Shown here in pieces: positions 44,373-56,302 of a DNA stretch of 64,000 nt (position 1 is its first letter; the number at the start of each line of letters is the position of its first letter). The stretch spans positions 620,001-684,000 of the forward strand of contig CAWIMC010000018.1 in NCBI GenBank assembly GCA_963837005.1. Reading direction: 5' to 3'. The notes beneath the pieces were generated by a model. That model had not been told where the DNA came from, did not search any database, and was given only the letters and a program-made list of their open reading frames with translations. Made by a program: the position numbers and the translations under genes. The DNA is from CALDTK01 sp963837005. GTDB taxonomy: Bacteria > Bacteroidota > Bacteroidia > Chitinophagales > Saprospiraceae.

Positions 44373-45143
44373 CTAGCCCCAGTCGAGCGCGGCGTCATCG
44401 AACCACGGATGGTACGGAGCCTGCTCCGTGCGGGGCGTTCCGTAGCCGAAGTACTTCTTTTCGTCAAAGGCGAGCAGGTCTTTGCGGAACTTCTTCGCGT
44501 AGCCATCGTGGCGCCGCTCCATGGCGGCGAGTCCACCGAAGCGCTCGAGGACGGGTACGATGCTGAGCCACGGTGCGAAGCCGGGTGTAGCGTATGCGCT
44601 GTACGAGCTTCTGATTTGCTGCTCCCGGAAGGTATTCGCGACGCGGTGGTGCATCTCGTTGGTGTGTACGTACATGATGAGCGTACGGGAGATGAGGTTG
44701 TCGCGAATGTGGATGCGGCGCACGGTCTGGTCGAGGAGCGTGCCGCTGCGGCCGGTCTTCCTATTGAAGGACTGCGCGTAGCTCTTGAAGCAGTTGCCGA
44801 AGTAGAAGCCGATGAGTTGATTGTAGGTCACGCGTCCGTCGAGGTAGCCTCGCTCGGGCTTGAATAGCTTCTTTTTGGAGAGGAGGTACTGCTGTAGTTC
44901 CCATGCCTCCAGGAGTCTGAGCACGAGATGGAAGTGGTTGAGGACGAGGGCGTAGGCGAAGATTTGGGCGAAGGGCGTGATACGGGTCGCGAGTCGCTCG
45001 GTAAATTCGAAGTGGTGGTTGTTGGCCGTGAAGAGGCGGTTGTTGTGGACGGCGCGGTTGTAGACGTGGTAGCTGCCCCCGGGGATCCACTCGGCGAAGT
45101 AGTAAGGGCGGGTGGCGGAGTCGAAGTCTTCGTTGTAGCCCAT
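44373..45143 (-). CDS. Second IS200/REP-associated (RAYT-like) transposase, longer type
   Basis: The 256-residue protein from ATG 45143 has the Y1 transposase-like core common in Bacteroidota: GGSYHVYNRAV near the start, NHFHLVLRL (HUH motif HFH) at ~95-105 and a long helical C-terminal region (RTLIMYVHTNEMHHRV). The catalytic tyrosine is probably in QSFNRKTGRSG--L or IMYVHTN and was not fixed. It differs clearly from the 165-residue protein at 14866, so the window has two subfamilies. A 29-bp inverted repeat pair sits 74 bp upstream, a typical neighbour of such genes. The longer reading from 45311 runs through that repeat and is rejected. Confidence 0.75.
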   Translation of the reverse strand: MGYNEDFDSATRPYYFAEWIPGGSYHVYNRAVHNNRLFTANNHHFEFTERLATRITPFAQIFAYALVLNHFHLVLRLLEAWELQQYLLSKKKLFKPERGYLDGRVTYNQLIGFYFGNCFKSYAQSFNRKTGRSGTLLDQTVRRIHIRDNLISRTLIMYVHTNEMHHRVANTFREQQIRSSYSAYATPGFAPWLSIVPVLERFGGLAAMERRHDGYAKKFRKDLLAFDEKKYFGYGTPRTEQAPYHPWFDDAALDWG

Positions 45144-45216
45144 ATGTGGAAGGTAGGGTAAATTTTGGAATGGGGGCGCGTGGGGAAGTCTGGGCCGGGC
45201 ATTGGGAATATGTCGG

Positions 45217-45327
45217 GGGCCGCGCCCCGGGGATGTCGTTGAACCGAGATGACTAAAACCCGCAGTGTGGAACTTGACTATAGGTTTGGTGACACGACGG
45301 TTCAACGACATCCCCGGGGCGCGGCCC
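45217..45327. repeat. 29-bp perfect inverted repeat pair upstream of the RAYT-like gene
   Basis: The segment 45217-45245 (beginning GGGCCGCGCCCCGGGG) is the exact reverse complement of 45299-45327, with a 53-nt spacer. It has the form of a REPIN/BIME pair and lies between ileS (3' end at 45338) and the transposase gene (5' end at 45143). Confidence 0.88.
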
Positions 45328-45337
45328 TACTAAGCAG

Positions 45338-48696
<3,359 letters not shown>

Positions 48697-48723
48697 AACA
48701 ACAGCGTTCTTAAAATGACGGAA

Positions 48724-48752
48724 AGCCCCGGCGGCACGTGGCTACCGGGGCT
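48724..48752. other. Hairpin in the 5' region of ileS
   Basis: AGCCCCGG (48724-48731) pairs with CCGGGGCT (48745-48752), ~30 bp upstream of the ileS start. It could be part of the ileS leader or a terminator for plus-strand transcription. No T-box features (specifier loop, NNGGTGGNA) were found. Confidence 0.35.
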
Positions 48753-48905
48753 CTCCGAGGCGATGCATCCTAGCGGGCACGGCGCGAGCTACCGGCGGCG
48801 ACCTAGGGTCGCGTCGATAATTCGGGCTATGGTGGTCGGGCAAGGCATGCTGGCGGCGAAGGTACGGGGCGGGCTTTACTTCGCGGCCACGATGCTAGAC
48901 TTTGG

Positions 48906-48948
48906 GCTTTCGCCAAAACACGCCACCGGTCACGCCTTTCGGCAAAAC
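48906..48948. repeat. Exact 14-bp word next to its CC/GG variant
   Basis: GCTTTCGCCAAAAC (48906-48919) is followed 29 bp later by CCTTTCGGCAAAAC (48935-48948), both in the same orientation. They lie in the ileS-OmpA intergenic region (48697-49230), where no credible gene was found. Confidence 0.88.
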
Positions 48949-49230
48949 GGGATACACACCCTGCGCGAGTCTATCATCGTCGAGAAGACGGTGTTGCTCG
49001 AAGGCTTGGCCGGTAAACCTGCGTGGCACTAGACCTGGCGATAACGGGAGCGCGCCATCGCCACCCTCGCCAGCCCCTTCACCAAAGATTAACCAAGGCA
49101 CCCTATCGCGAGTGCCTTCCTCGGAAGCAACATTTGTGGACGCAAAGAGCCTCCACGCGTATCTCTCACCTGCGTCGGCTGCGCTACCCGAAACCCATTA
49201 GCTTCGCCGCCGCAAACCACCCACCTAAAT

Positions 49231-50148
49231 ATGCAGTACAAAGCCCTCCTCTTCACCCTCCTCGTCGCGATCGCGCTCCCGAGCTGCGTCGGCAAGAAGA
49301 AGTACACGTCGCTCCAGAGCGAGAAAGCTAAGACCGACTTGGCCCTCCAAGAAGCGATGCTGCGCATCAAAGAACTTCAAGAAGGCCGCACCGCCGACGT
49401 CGAGCGCCTCACCTCGACCCTGCGCAACAAGGAAGCCGAACTCGCCCGCGAGACCGCCCGCGCCCAGACCCTCGCCGAGCAGCAGTCGACGATGAATACC
49501 ATGAACAAGCAACTCCTCGACCAAATGGCCGCCAGCCAGGTGACGAGCGCTTCGGAGGCCAGGGCAATTCAGGCCTCACTCGAGAAGATCAACAACCAGT
49601 CCGGTCAGATCGAGCGGCTCAACAAGATCATCCGCGTCAAGGACTCCACCAACGTGGCCCTCGTTTACAACCTCAAGAAAGGCCTCGAGGACCTCAACGA
49701 CGAAGACATCGAGGTCCAGGTCAAGGGCACTAAGGTGTTCGTGTCTATCTCCGACAAGCTCCTCTTCCAGTCTGGCCAGGCCAACATCGGCTCCCGCGCC
49801 GGCGAAGTCCTCGGCAAGGTGGCTACCGTGGTCAAAGGCAACCAAAATCTAGAGGTCATCGTCGAGGGCCACACCGACAATGTCCCGATTGCCTCCGCGC
49901 AGTTCCCCGACAACTGGGCCCTCTCCGGAGCCCGTGCCCAGGCTGTGGTTAAAGCAATGGTCAACAGCTACGGCGTGGCTCCCGGCCGCCTCAGTGCCGC
50001 CGCCCGCGGGGAGTTCATGCCGAAGGCCGACAACAGCACCCCCGAAGGTCGCGCCATGAACCGCCGCACCGAGATCATCCTTACGCCGAAGCTCGATGAG
50101 TTCTTCAAGCTCCTCGAAGCCCCAGACGAGATCCCGGCGCGGAAGTAG
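49231..50148 (+). CDS. OmpA-family lipoprotein with coiled coil
   Basis: The 305-residue protein has a lipoprotein signal (ALLFTLLVAIALPSC, lipobox LPSC, Cys ~19) and a long coiled coil (~25-140; Glu/Lys/Gln-rich with KTDLALQEAMLRIKELQE). The C-terminal OmpA/MotB domain binds peptidoglycan (EVIVEGHTDNVPI...NWALSGARAQAVVKAMV...RRTEIILTPKLDEF). It should be anchored in the outer membrane and reach the cell wall. A clear hairpin terminator follows 28 bp after the stop. Confidence 0.9.
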   Translation: MQYKALLFTLLVAIALPSCVGKKKYTSLQSEKAKTDLALQEAMLRIKELQEGRTADVERLTSTLRNKEAELARETARAQTLAEQQSTMNTMNKQLLDQMAASQVTSASEARAIQASLEKINNQSGQIERLNKIIRVKDSTNVALVYNLKKGLEDLNDEDIEVQVKGTKVFVSISDKLLFQSGQANIGSRAGEVLGKVATVVKGNQNLEVIVEGHTDNVPIASAQFPDNWALSGARAQAVVKAMVNSYGVAPGRLSAAARGEFMPKADNSTPEGRAMNRRTEIILTPKLDEFFKLLEAPDEIPARK

Positions 50149-50176
50149 ACCTCCTATCCGCCTTCTGGCAAAATTT

Positions 50177-50215
50177 GGAATCCCCCCGTCGGCACTACGC
50201 TGGCGGGGGGATTCC
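50177..50215 (+). terminator. Hairpin terminator after the OmpA-like gene
   Basis: GGAATCCCCCCG (50177-50188) pairs exactly with CGGGGGGATTCC (50204-50215), loop 15 nt. It lies 28 bp after the stop codon. Confidence 0.82.
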
Positions 50216-50549
50216 TGCGTCTATGACGCGCTTCCGCGTCCGCCCTACTCGTCCCGCCTCGTCGCCATCACGGCCAAGGGCACTCCATCCGCGAGTCTCG
50301 CCTACGTAATCTCCGAGAGCAGTTTGTCCTTGCCCGCAAGTTTGCCTTTCAAGGGCATACCGACTAGCGCCGACTGGACCTAACCTTGGGCGTAGGTGCG
50401 ACTCCGTAGATTAGACCGTAAATGATGGTCTTATCCGTCGAGTAGTCGCCGACGAACTCAAACTTAAAATCCGACAATCGATCGAGTTCAGGGGGCGCCA
50501 TCCCGCTAAAGTAACTCGATCCCCCACACAGCCTGCATCTTCGCGAGCG
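50216..50549. other. Intergenic region, no recognisable gene
   Basis: A minus-strand frame with MAPPELDRLSDFKFEFVG (about 45 codons near 50385-50510) stays open, but it matches nothing known and may be chance or a remnant. No TAnnTTTG box was seen before the regulator gene at 50550. Confidence 0.35.
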
Positions 50550-53303
50550 TTGAAGGTCCTCGTCACACTACTACTTCTCACCTCGTTCGCCAGCCTCGGC
50601 GCCCTCGCCCAGGGTACGCCGCCGGTGCGCCGCTGGGAGGCAACCGACTTCGGCGGCGAGCGGCAAGCCTGGAACATCGCCAGCGCCCCCGATGGCACCA
50701 TCGCAGTGGCGAACGGCGCTGGCCTCCTCCTCTTCGACGGTGTCCGGTGGCGGCGGCGCTCCGTGCCGAGCGGACAGGTACTTCGCACCGTTATCTACCA
50801 CGCTGCCGACAGCAGTTGGTGGGCCGGTGGCTACAACGGATGGTGGCGCTGGTCGGCCACCGACCGCAAGAGCCCCGCGCAGCGCATTACCCCACCTGGC
50901 GACCCCAAGGAGGAATGGTGGCACGTGCTCCCCGATCCGCGCGACTCCTCTGCGCTTCTGTGGCAGTCCTTCTCGCGACTCGTGCGCTTCGACGGCCCGG
51001 ATCATGCCTACACCGCCATTCCTACGCCGGGCAACATCCTTTTCGCCCGCACACTACACGACACCCTCTTCCTGCCCGTCATCAACCGAGGGCTTTACTA
51101 TCGCAGCGGGGCCAGCTGGCTGCTCTACCCAGGAGGGGAGGCTTTCGCCAAAACCGAGATCGCCGGCCTCGCCAAAGCGCCTCCCCACGAAGGGTCGCTG
51201 CACGGACTCCTCGTCGCGACGCGAAACGGAAGTCTCCAGCGTCTCCGCAGCGGACGTGCCGAACGCTGGCCCGCCACCACGACCGCCGCTCCCTGGGAGG
51301 GCCAGCCCATCAATGCTTTCGTGGCCCTGCGCTCTGGAGGCTTCGCCTTGGCGACAGCCGCCAACGGACTGTACCTCCTTTCGGACGAGGGACGCGTTTC
51401 GAGTCACATCGACGCCCGCAGTGGCCTCGGCGACGACACCGTGCTAAGCCTCCATGAAGACCGCAACGGCGGACTTTGGGTAGGCCTCAACGACGGACTA
51501 GCCTACCTCTCGCTTGCCACGGGCATCAGTATTTCCGTCCCAGAACTCGGCCCCGTGTACGATGTGCTGCCTACCCCCGAAGGGCTGCTGTTGTGCACCA
51601 ACGAGGGCCTCTTCCTCCAACGCACCGCGACCCTCACCACCGGCCCCGTCTCCGACATCACCGAGCTAGTCTGGCACGTGACCGCTTCGAGTGCCGGCGT
51701 CATCGCCGGCACCAATCAAGGGACCTACCTCCTCGATGCGTCCTTCAATGCCACCCGCATCTCAACCGCCAATGGCGGCTGGACCTGGCTCGAGATCGAC
51801 TCCACACTGGCCCTCGCGGGAACCTACATTGGCCTCGAACGCTACACGCGAGTGTCCGCTGGCCCGTGGGTCTCCGCAGGTCGCGTCGAAGGGATGCGCT
51901 CGCCGGTGCGACAACTCTATGCCGCCCCGACCTCCACCGAAGGCAGGAGCTTCTACACAGTCCACCCTCAGGAAGGACTCAGTCGCGTAACGCTGGACGA
52001 CTCCCTCACACGAACACTCGCGTTCGAGACGCTCGACACGCTACCCGGCCACCTGGTGAAGCATCGTACGGGCCTCACGTATTACACGGCGACCCATACG
52101 CTCAGCATCGGCGCTGCTATCTCCGGCGCGACCGGGCCAGCCCCCCTCTCGATAGAGATCACGCCGTGGGGTTCGAGAGATACCGATGCCATCTGGGCGA
52201 CCGCAACCCTCAAGCCGCGTCTGCTTCAACTTTCTTTCCCTGGCGAAAGCGAAGCCTTCGCCTGGCCACTACAGGTCCGGCTCGACCACCCTATGGTGGA
52301 GCCGCTGCCCAATGGCAGCGTTGCCGTAGGGTTGCACCGCGGCTACGCACTCGTACAGCCACACGACTCCTTCAGATCTTTTGGCACGGTGCCCCGCGCG
52401 GTAGAGGTCGAGACAGCGCAGGGCGGCAACGGGGTCGAAGTTCGGTTCGCGCAGGCCCGCTACGATCGGGCACCGCTGTTTCGCATCCGTCTCGCGGGGA
52501 GCGATACGAGCTTCACGGCCTGGGCCGCCGAGGGCGAGTACGCCTTCCCGCAACTCAAACCCGGCGATTATGCCCTCGATTGGGAGAGCGACGACGGTCA
52601 GAGCGGTACCGTCCGCTGGGAAATAGCCCCCGCATGGCACCAGCGCCCCTTGGCGTACATATTCTACGGCCTCCTCATCGGTGCTGGCTTTTGGGCGCTG
52701 CGTGTCTACTATCGCCGCCGGCTCGCCACACAGCAGCGCCAGGCCGATGTCGAGCGCGAACGCCAACTTCAGGCCGAGCGCCTGCGCGCCCGCGCCGCTC
52801 GCCTTGAAGACGAGGTAAAGGTGTCGCACATGGAGGTCGAACTCTCGCGCCGCGAACTCGCCTTGCGGCAAAACGAACTCGAGCAACGCAACCGCGAACT
52901 CGCCCAGTCCACCCTCGCGCAGGCCCGACACAACGAATCGCTGATCCAAATCAAAGAAGGTCTCGCGAGCTTACCGAAGTCCGGCGAGGTCGGCAAGACC
53001 CGTCGTCAACTCAACCACGTGCTCGAGGCGCAGCTCAGTTCTGAGGAAGACTGGGTACGCTTCGACGAGCACTTTGACGCCGTTCACGTCGGGTTCCTTC
53101 ATCAACTTCACGGCGACTACCCCGCGCTCACGCCTGGCGACTTGCGGCTCGCCGCCCTGCTGCGGATGAACCTCCCGAGCAAGGAGATCGCCCCGCTGCT
53201 TCACCTCTCGGTGCGCGGCGTCGAAAACAAACGCTATCGTCTCCGTAAAAAACTAGAGCTACCCGGGGAGGCCAACCTAACGGAATGGATCTTGAGCCGC
53301 TGA
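50550..53303 (+). CDS. Two-component-style propeller / triple-tyrosine regulator with LuxR-type HTH
   Basis: The 917-residue protein begins at TTG 50550 with a signal peptide (MKVLVTLLLLTSFASLGALAQ). The periplasmic part has propeller repeats (GLWVGLNDGLAYLS type) to ~600, then a Y_Y_Y-like domain (FRIRLAGSDTSFTAWAAEGEYAFPQLKPGDYALDWES). One membrane helix (PLAYIFYGLLIGAGFWALRVYY, ~705) leads to a coiled coil (RQADVERERQLQAERLRARAARLEDE) and a C-terminal LuxR/GerE-like HTH (LTPGDLRLAALLRMNLPSKEIAPLLHLSVRGVENKRYRLRKKL). No kinase or receiver domain is present, so it should sense a ligand outside and act directly on DNA, like hybrid regulators of glycan loci. It precedes the glucan-type locus. 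Confidence 0.87.
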   Translation: MKVLVTLLLLTSFASLGALAQGTPPVRRWEATDFGGERQAWNIASAPDGTIAVANGAGLLLFDGVRWRRRSVPSGQVLRTVIYHAADSSWWAGGYNGWWRWSATDRKSPAQRITPPGDPKEEWWHVLPDPRDSSALLWQSFSRLVRFDGPDHAYTAIPTPGNILFARTLHDTLFLPVINRGLYYRSGASWLLYPGGEAFAKTEIAGLAKAPPHEGSLHGLLVATRNGSLQRLRSGRAERWPATTTAAPWEGQPINAFVALRSGGFALATAANGLYLLSDEGRVSSHIDARSGLGDDTVLSLHEDRNGGLWVGLNDGLAYLSLATGISISVPELGPVYDVLPTPEGLLLCTNEGLFLQRTATLTTGPVSDITELVWHVTASSAGVIAGTNQGTYLLDASFNATRISTANGGWTWLEIDSTLALAGTYIGLERYTRVSAGPWVSAGRVEGMRSPVRQLYAAPTSTEGRSFYTVHPQEGLSRVTLDDSLTRTLAFETLDTLPGHLVKHRTGLTYYTATHTLSIGAAISGATGPAPLSIEITPWGSRDTDAIWATATLKPRLLQLSFPGESEAFAWPLQVRLDHPMVEPLPNGSVAVGLHRGYALVQPHDSFRSFGTVPRAVEVETAQGGNGVEVRFAQARYDRAPLFRIRLAGSDTSFTAWAAEGEYAFPQLKPGDYALDWESDDGQSGTVRWEIAPAWHQRPLAYIFYGLLIGAGFWALRVYYRRRLATQQRQADVERERQLQAERLRARAARLEDEVKVSHMEVELSRRELALRQNELEQRNRELAQSTLAQARHNESLIQIKEGLASLPKSGEVGKTRRQLNHVLEAQLSSEEDWVRFDEHFDAVHVGFLHQLHGDYPALTPGDLRLAALLRMNLPSKEIAPLLHLSVRGVENKRYRLRKKLELPGEANLTEWILSR

Positions 53304-53821
53304 CCAAAAGCCCCTAAAATGAGCCCCCTCTAGGCGATACCGACCAAGAGACGCTCGAGTGTGCAGCCTTCCTTTCACCCAGCGAATCACCCGATATCGC
53401 GACTGACTTTACCACCTGCAAAGAACAGACGGGGTGTTGGTGCGTGACGGTCGCTGTACCTTAGGTCACTCGCTGATTGCCCAACTCATGCAGGTCCGCA
53501 ATGCCGTGGTGCCGCTCCAATCGCCTACACCGAGCGGGGCCAGCGGTCTATAGAGGTAGGGGACCAAATGCCGTTCGGCGTGCGCTGAACCGTCTACCTC
53601 GTCGTCCCGTCAAGTGCACTCACGGCAAAGCTGACGAGTGGTGAGGTAGAACGGCCGAGGGAAAGAGCTTCATTTGCCTATAAATCAATGAGTTACCCAG
53701 TAAGACTGGCTCGGTTGCTAGCAAATGGCGTAGTCATGGTGAGGTACTAGCACAACCTACTTCAGTCGGCGATTCCTTACATTGTACGGAAATTAGCATG
53801 TCGCCCTTACACTAAGCTCAC
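53304..53821. other. Intergenic region upstream of the glucan locus
   Basis: No gene, known repeat or clear TAnnTTTG box was recognised in 518 bp. It is AT-richer near the right end and could hold the promoter and operator of the following operon. CTACCTC and GAGGTAG words lie ~50 bp apart near 53600-53650 but do not form a strong palindrome. Confidence 0.4.
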
Positions 53822-56288
53822 TTGACCCGACTCTACCCAAATTTGCTGCCGAATCCAAATCCTACAACTCGCCCCCTGTGGCGAACGCTGTCTATCTGCG
53901 TTTTGGTGATGTCGGCGAGCTGGGTTTCGGCACAGACTTTTTTCGCCGAATCGGACCGCGTTGGCTATTACGATACGGGCTTAGCGTTTGCGACTCCGCC
54001 GAGCGTTTTGGCGCAAGCTGGCCCCTCTGGCGACAAGATACCTGTTAGCGCTGAGGCCCTCTTCGACCGGGATGCCCTGCGGGTAAGCTGGACGAGCAAG
54101 GCGGGCGGGGATTGGTCGGCGCTGATCATCACGCCGGGCTTCGGCTTTCAGAACCTCAGCACCGCGGATACCCTGAGCTTCTGGGTGTACAGCCCGGAGG
54201 TTTTGGCGAAAGCCGCCCTGCCCGAAGTCTTCTTAGAGGGCGCAACCGGGGCAAGCAAGAGTGCGCGCTACCCCCTCGGCGATTACCTGATGGATGGCTT
54301 GCTCATCGCAGGACGCTGGCAAGAGGTCAATATTCCGCTGCGCCAGTTGCGCGACGACGCCGCCAACGCAGGCTTCGACTTTACGCGCACTAAAGCCGTC
54401 ATCCTCGGGCAGTCCATCGCCGACGACGCGCCACACACCTTATATATAGACCAGGTGCAGGCTTTCAACGCCCGCGGCCAGGCCTTTGGGGTCGCCCCGG
54501 CCACCTTTAGCGTCCGCAACTACCCCCGCCACCGGGAGGTCCGCTTTCCGAAAGGCAGCGGCACCGGACTCTTCCGTGCACTACTCGCCGACGGTTTGCC
54601 GGTCAAAGTCGTGACCGCCTCGGCGGGCGACAGCCTCTTCCTAGCCTGGACTAACGGGGCGGCCACGGGGGCGGCCAACTACCGCCTCACGACCTACACC
54701 CCAGGGTTTGGCTTCGGGACGGACGGCAGCACGGTACCTGTGGCAGCGCTCACCGACGGTACCGACGAGGAGTACTACGACATGACGCAGCGCTATACCC
54801 TGCGCTACTTCTGGGATTTCGCGCATCCCGTGAGCGGACTCACGCGAGAGCGCAATACGAGCGGCAACACGGTCACCATCGGTGGCTCGGGCTTCGGACT
54901 GATGAACTGGCTGGTCGGCATCGAGCGCGGCTGGCTGACGCGCGAGGAGGTGACGACACGCATGGCATCGACGCTTGCTTTCCTCGAGCAGGCCGACCGC
55001 TTTCACGGGGTTTGGCCGCACTGGATGGACGGGCGCACCGGGCGGGTGATCCCGTTTAGCGCACGTGACAACGGTGGTGACCTCGTCGAGACGGCCTTTA
55101 TGGCGCAGGCGCTGTTGACGGTCCGCGAATACTTCGACCGGCAGACCCCGCAGGAGGACTCTATCCGCGCCCGCTGTACGCGCCTCTGGGAGGACATCGA
55201 GTGGGACTGGCACGTGCGCCCCGGCGAGGATGTCGTAACGTGGCACTGGAGCCCGAACTCAGGCCTGGGCTATCAATCTAAAAGTACGAGGCTTCAACGA
55301 GGCGCAGATCGTGTACCTGCTGGGCATCGCCTCGCCGACGCACCCGCTGGCCCCGAGCTTGTACGAGACGGGCTGGATCCGGCCAGGCTACCGCAGCTTT
55401 CAAGGGCGTTACGGGATCTTTATCCCGGCGGGGCCACGGTCTGGCGGACCGATGTTCTTCGCGCACTACAGCTACATGGGCTTCGACCCGCGCTACTGGA
55501 AGGACGAGGTGACCAACTACTTCCTCCGCAACCAGAAGCACGTCGACTACCAGGTGGCTTACGCCAAGGACAACCCTGAGGGGCACGTCGGGTACTCAGA
55601 AGTGAGCTGGGGCCAGACCGCCAGCGATGGGCCGAACGGCTACAGCGCCCGCGAGGCCGCCGAGAGCGAGGACGACGGGACCATCACCCCGACAGCCGCC
55701 CTGGCGAGCATGCCTTTCCGCCCGGCTGCTGCTACGGCAGCCCTGCGACATTTTTATACGACCTATGGCGCGCGCGTCTTCGGCGAGATGGGCTTTTACG
55801 ATGCCTTTAATCCGACGCTGAACTACTTCGCGACCAGCACCCTAGCCATCGACCAAGGCCCCATCGTGGGCATGATCGAGAACCACCGCTCGGGTTTGCT
55901 CTGGCGGCATTTCATGGCCAATCCAGAGATCGCACCAGCACTGCGGGCAGCGGGTTTCGTACCGGACTCTACGACGGTTGGCCTGCGCGAGCGGGTTTTG
56001 GCGAAAGCCGACCTCCGAGTAGCCCCAAATCCAGCCAGCGACTACGTAGTCATCGACTGGCCAGCAGAGCTGCCCCCGTCGGCTAGTGTCACGCTTTACG
56101 ATGCATTGGGCAGAGTCGCCTTTCGGCAAAACGTATCGGGCGTACCCAGCGAGCGTCTGCGCCTAGCGCTGCCTAGCCTGTCCGCAGGTGTCTATCGCGT
56201 ACTCCTTCGAGCGAACGACAGTGCAGCCGGCCCGAGTGCCGGCGGCGTGTATCGCACTTCACTCACCATCCTTCCAACTCCCTTCTAA
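53822..56288 (+). CDS. Secreted glucoamylase-family (GH144-like) enzyme with T9SS tail, frameshifted
   Basis: From TTG 53822 the first frame has a signal peptide (SICVLVMSASWVSAQ), an N-terminal ~200-residue beta module and the start of a PF10091-type (alpha/alpha)6 domain (YTLRYFWDFAHPVSGLTRER, GFGLMNWLVGIERGW, DRFHGVWPHWMDG). A one-base slip near 55278 is needed to enter NLKVRGFNEAQIVYLLGIASPTHPLAPSLYETGW, and the domain then continues (YGIFIPAGPRSGGPMFFAHYSYMGFDPRY, SVSWGQTASDGPNG-like, AIDQGPIVGMIENHRSGLLWR). A T9SS tail ends the protein. GH144 members include endo-beta-1,2-glucanases, so a beta-1,2-glucan substrate is plausible. Two exact 14-bp words lie at 54200 and 55995, both read VLAKA. 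Confidence 0.8.
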
Positions 56289-56302
56289 TCAATTTTTTAC
56301 CC

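Noticed and set aside
48697..48760. T-box riboswitch in front of ileS
   Set aside because: A single hairpin is present but the T-box sequence and specifier loop are not; T-boxes are also not typical of Bacteroidota.
48715..49032. 105-codon plus-strand frame upstream of the OmpA-like gene
   Set aside because: It is made largely of leader, hairpin and two 14-bp words and has no family match or consistent composition.
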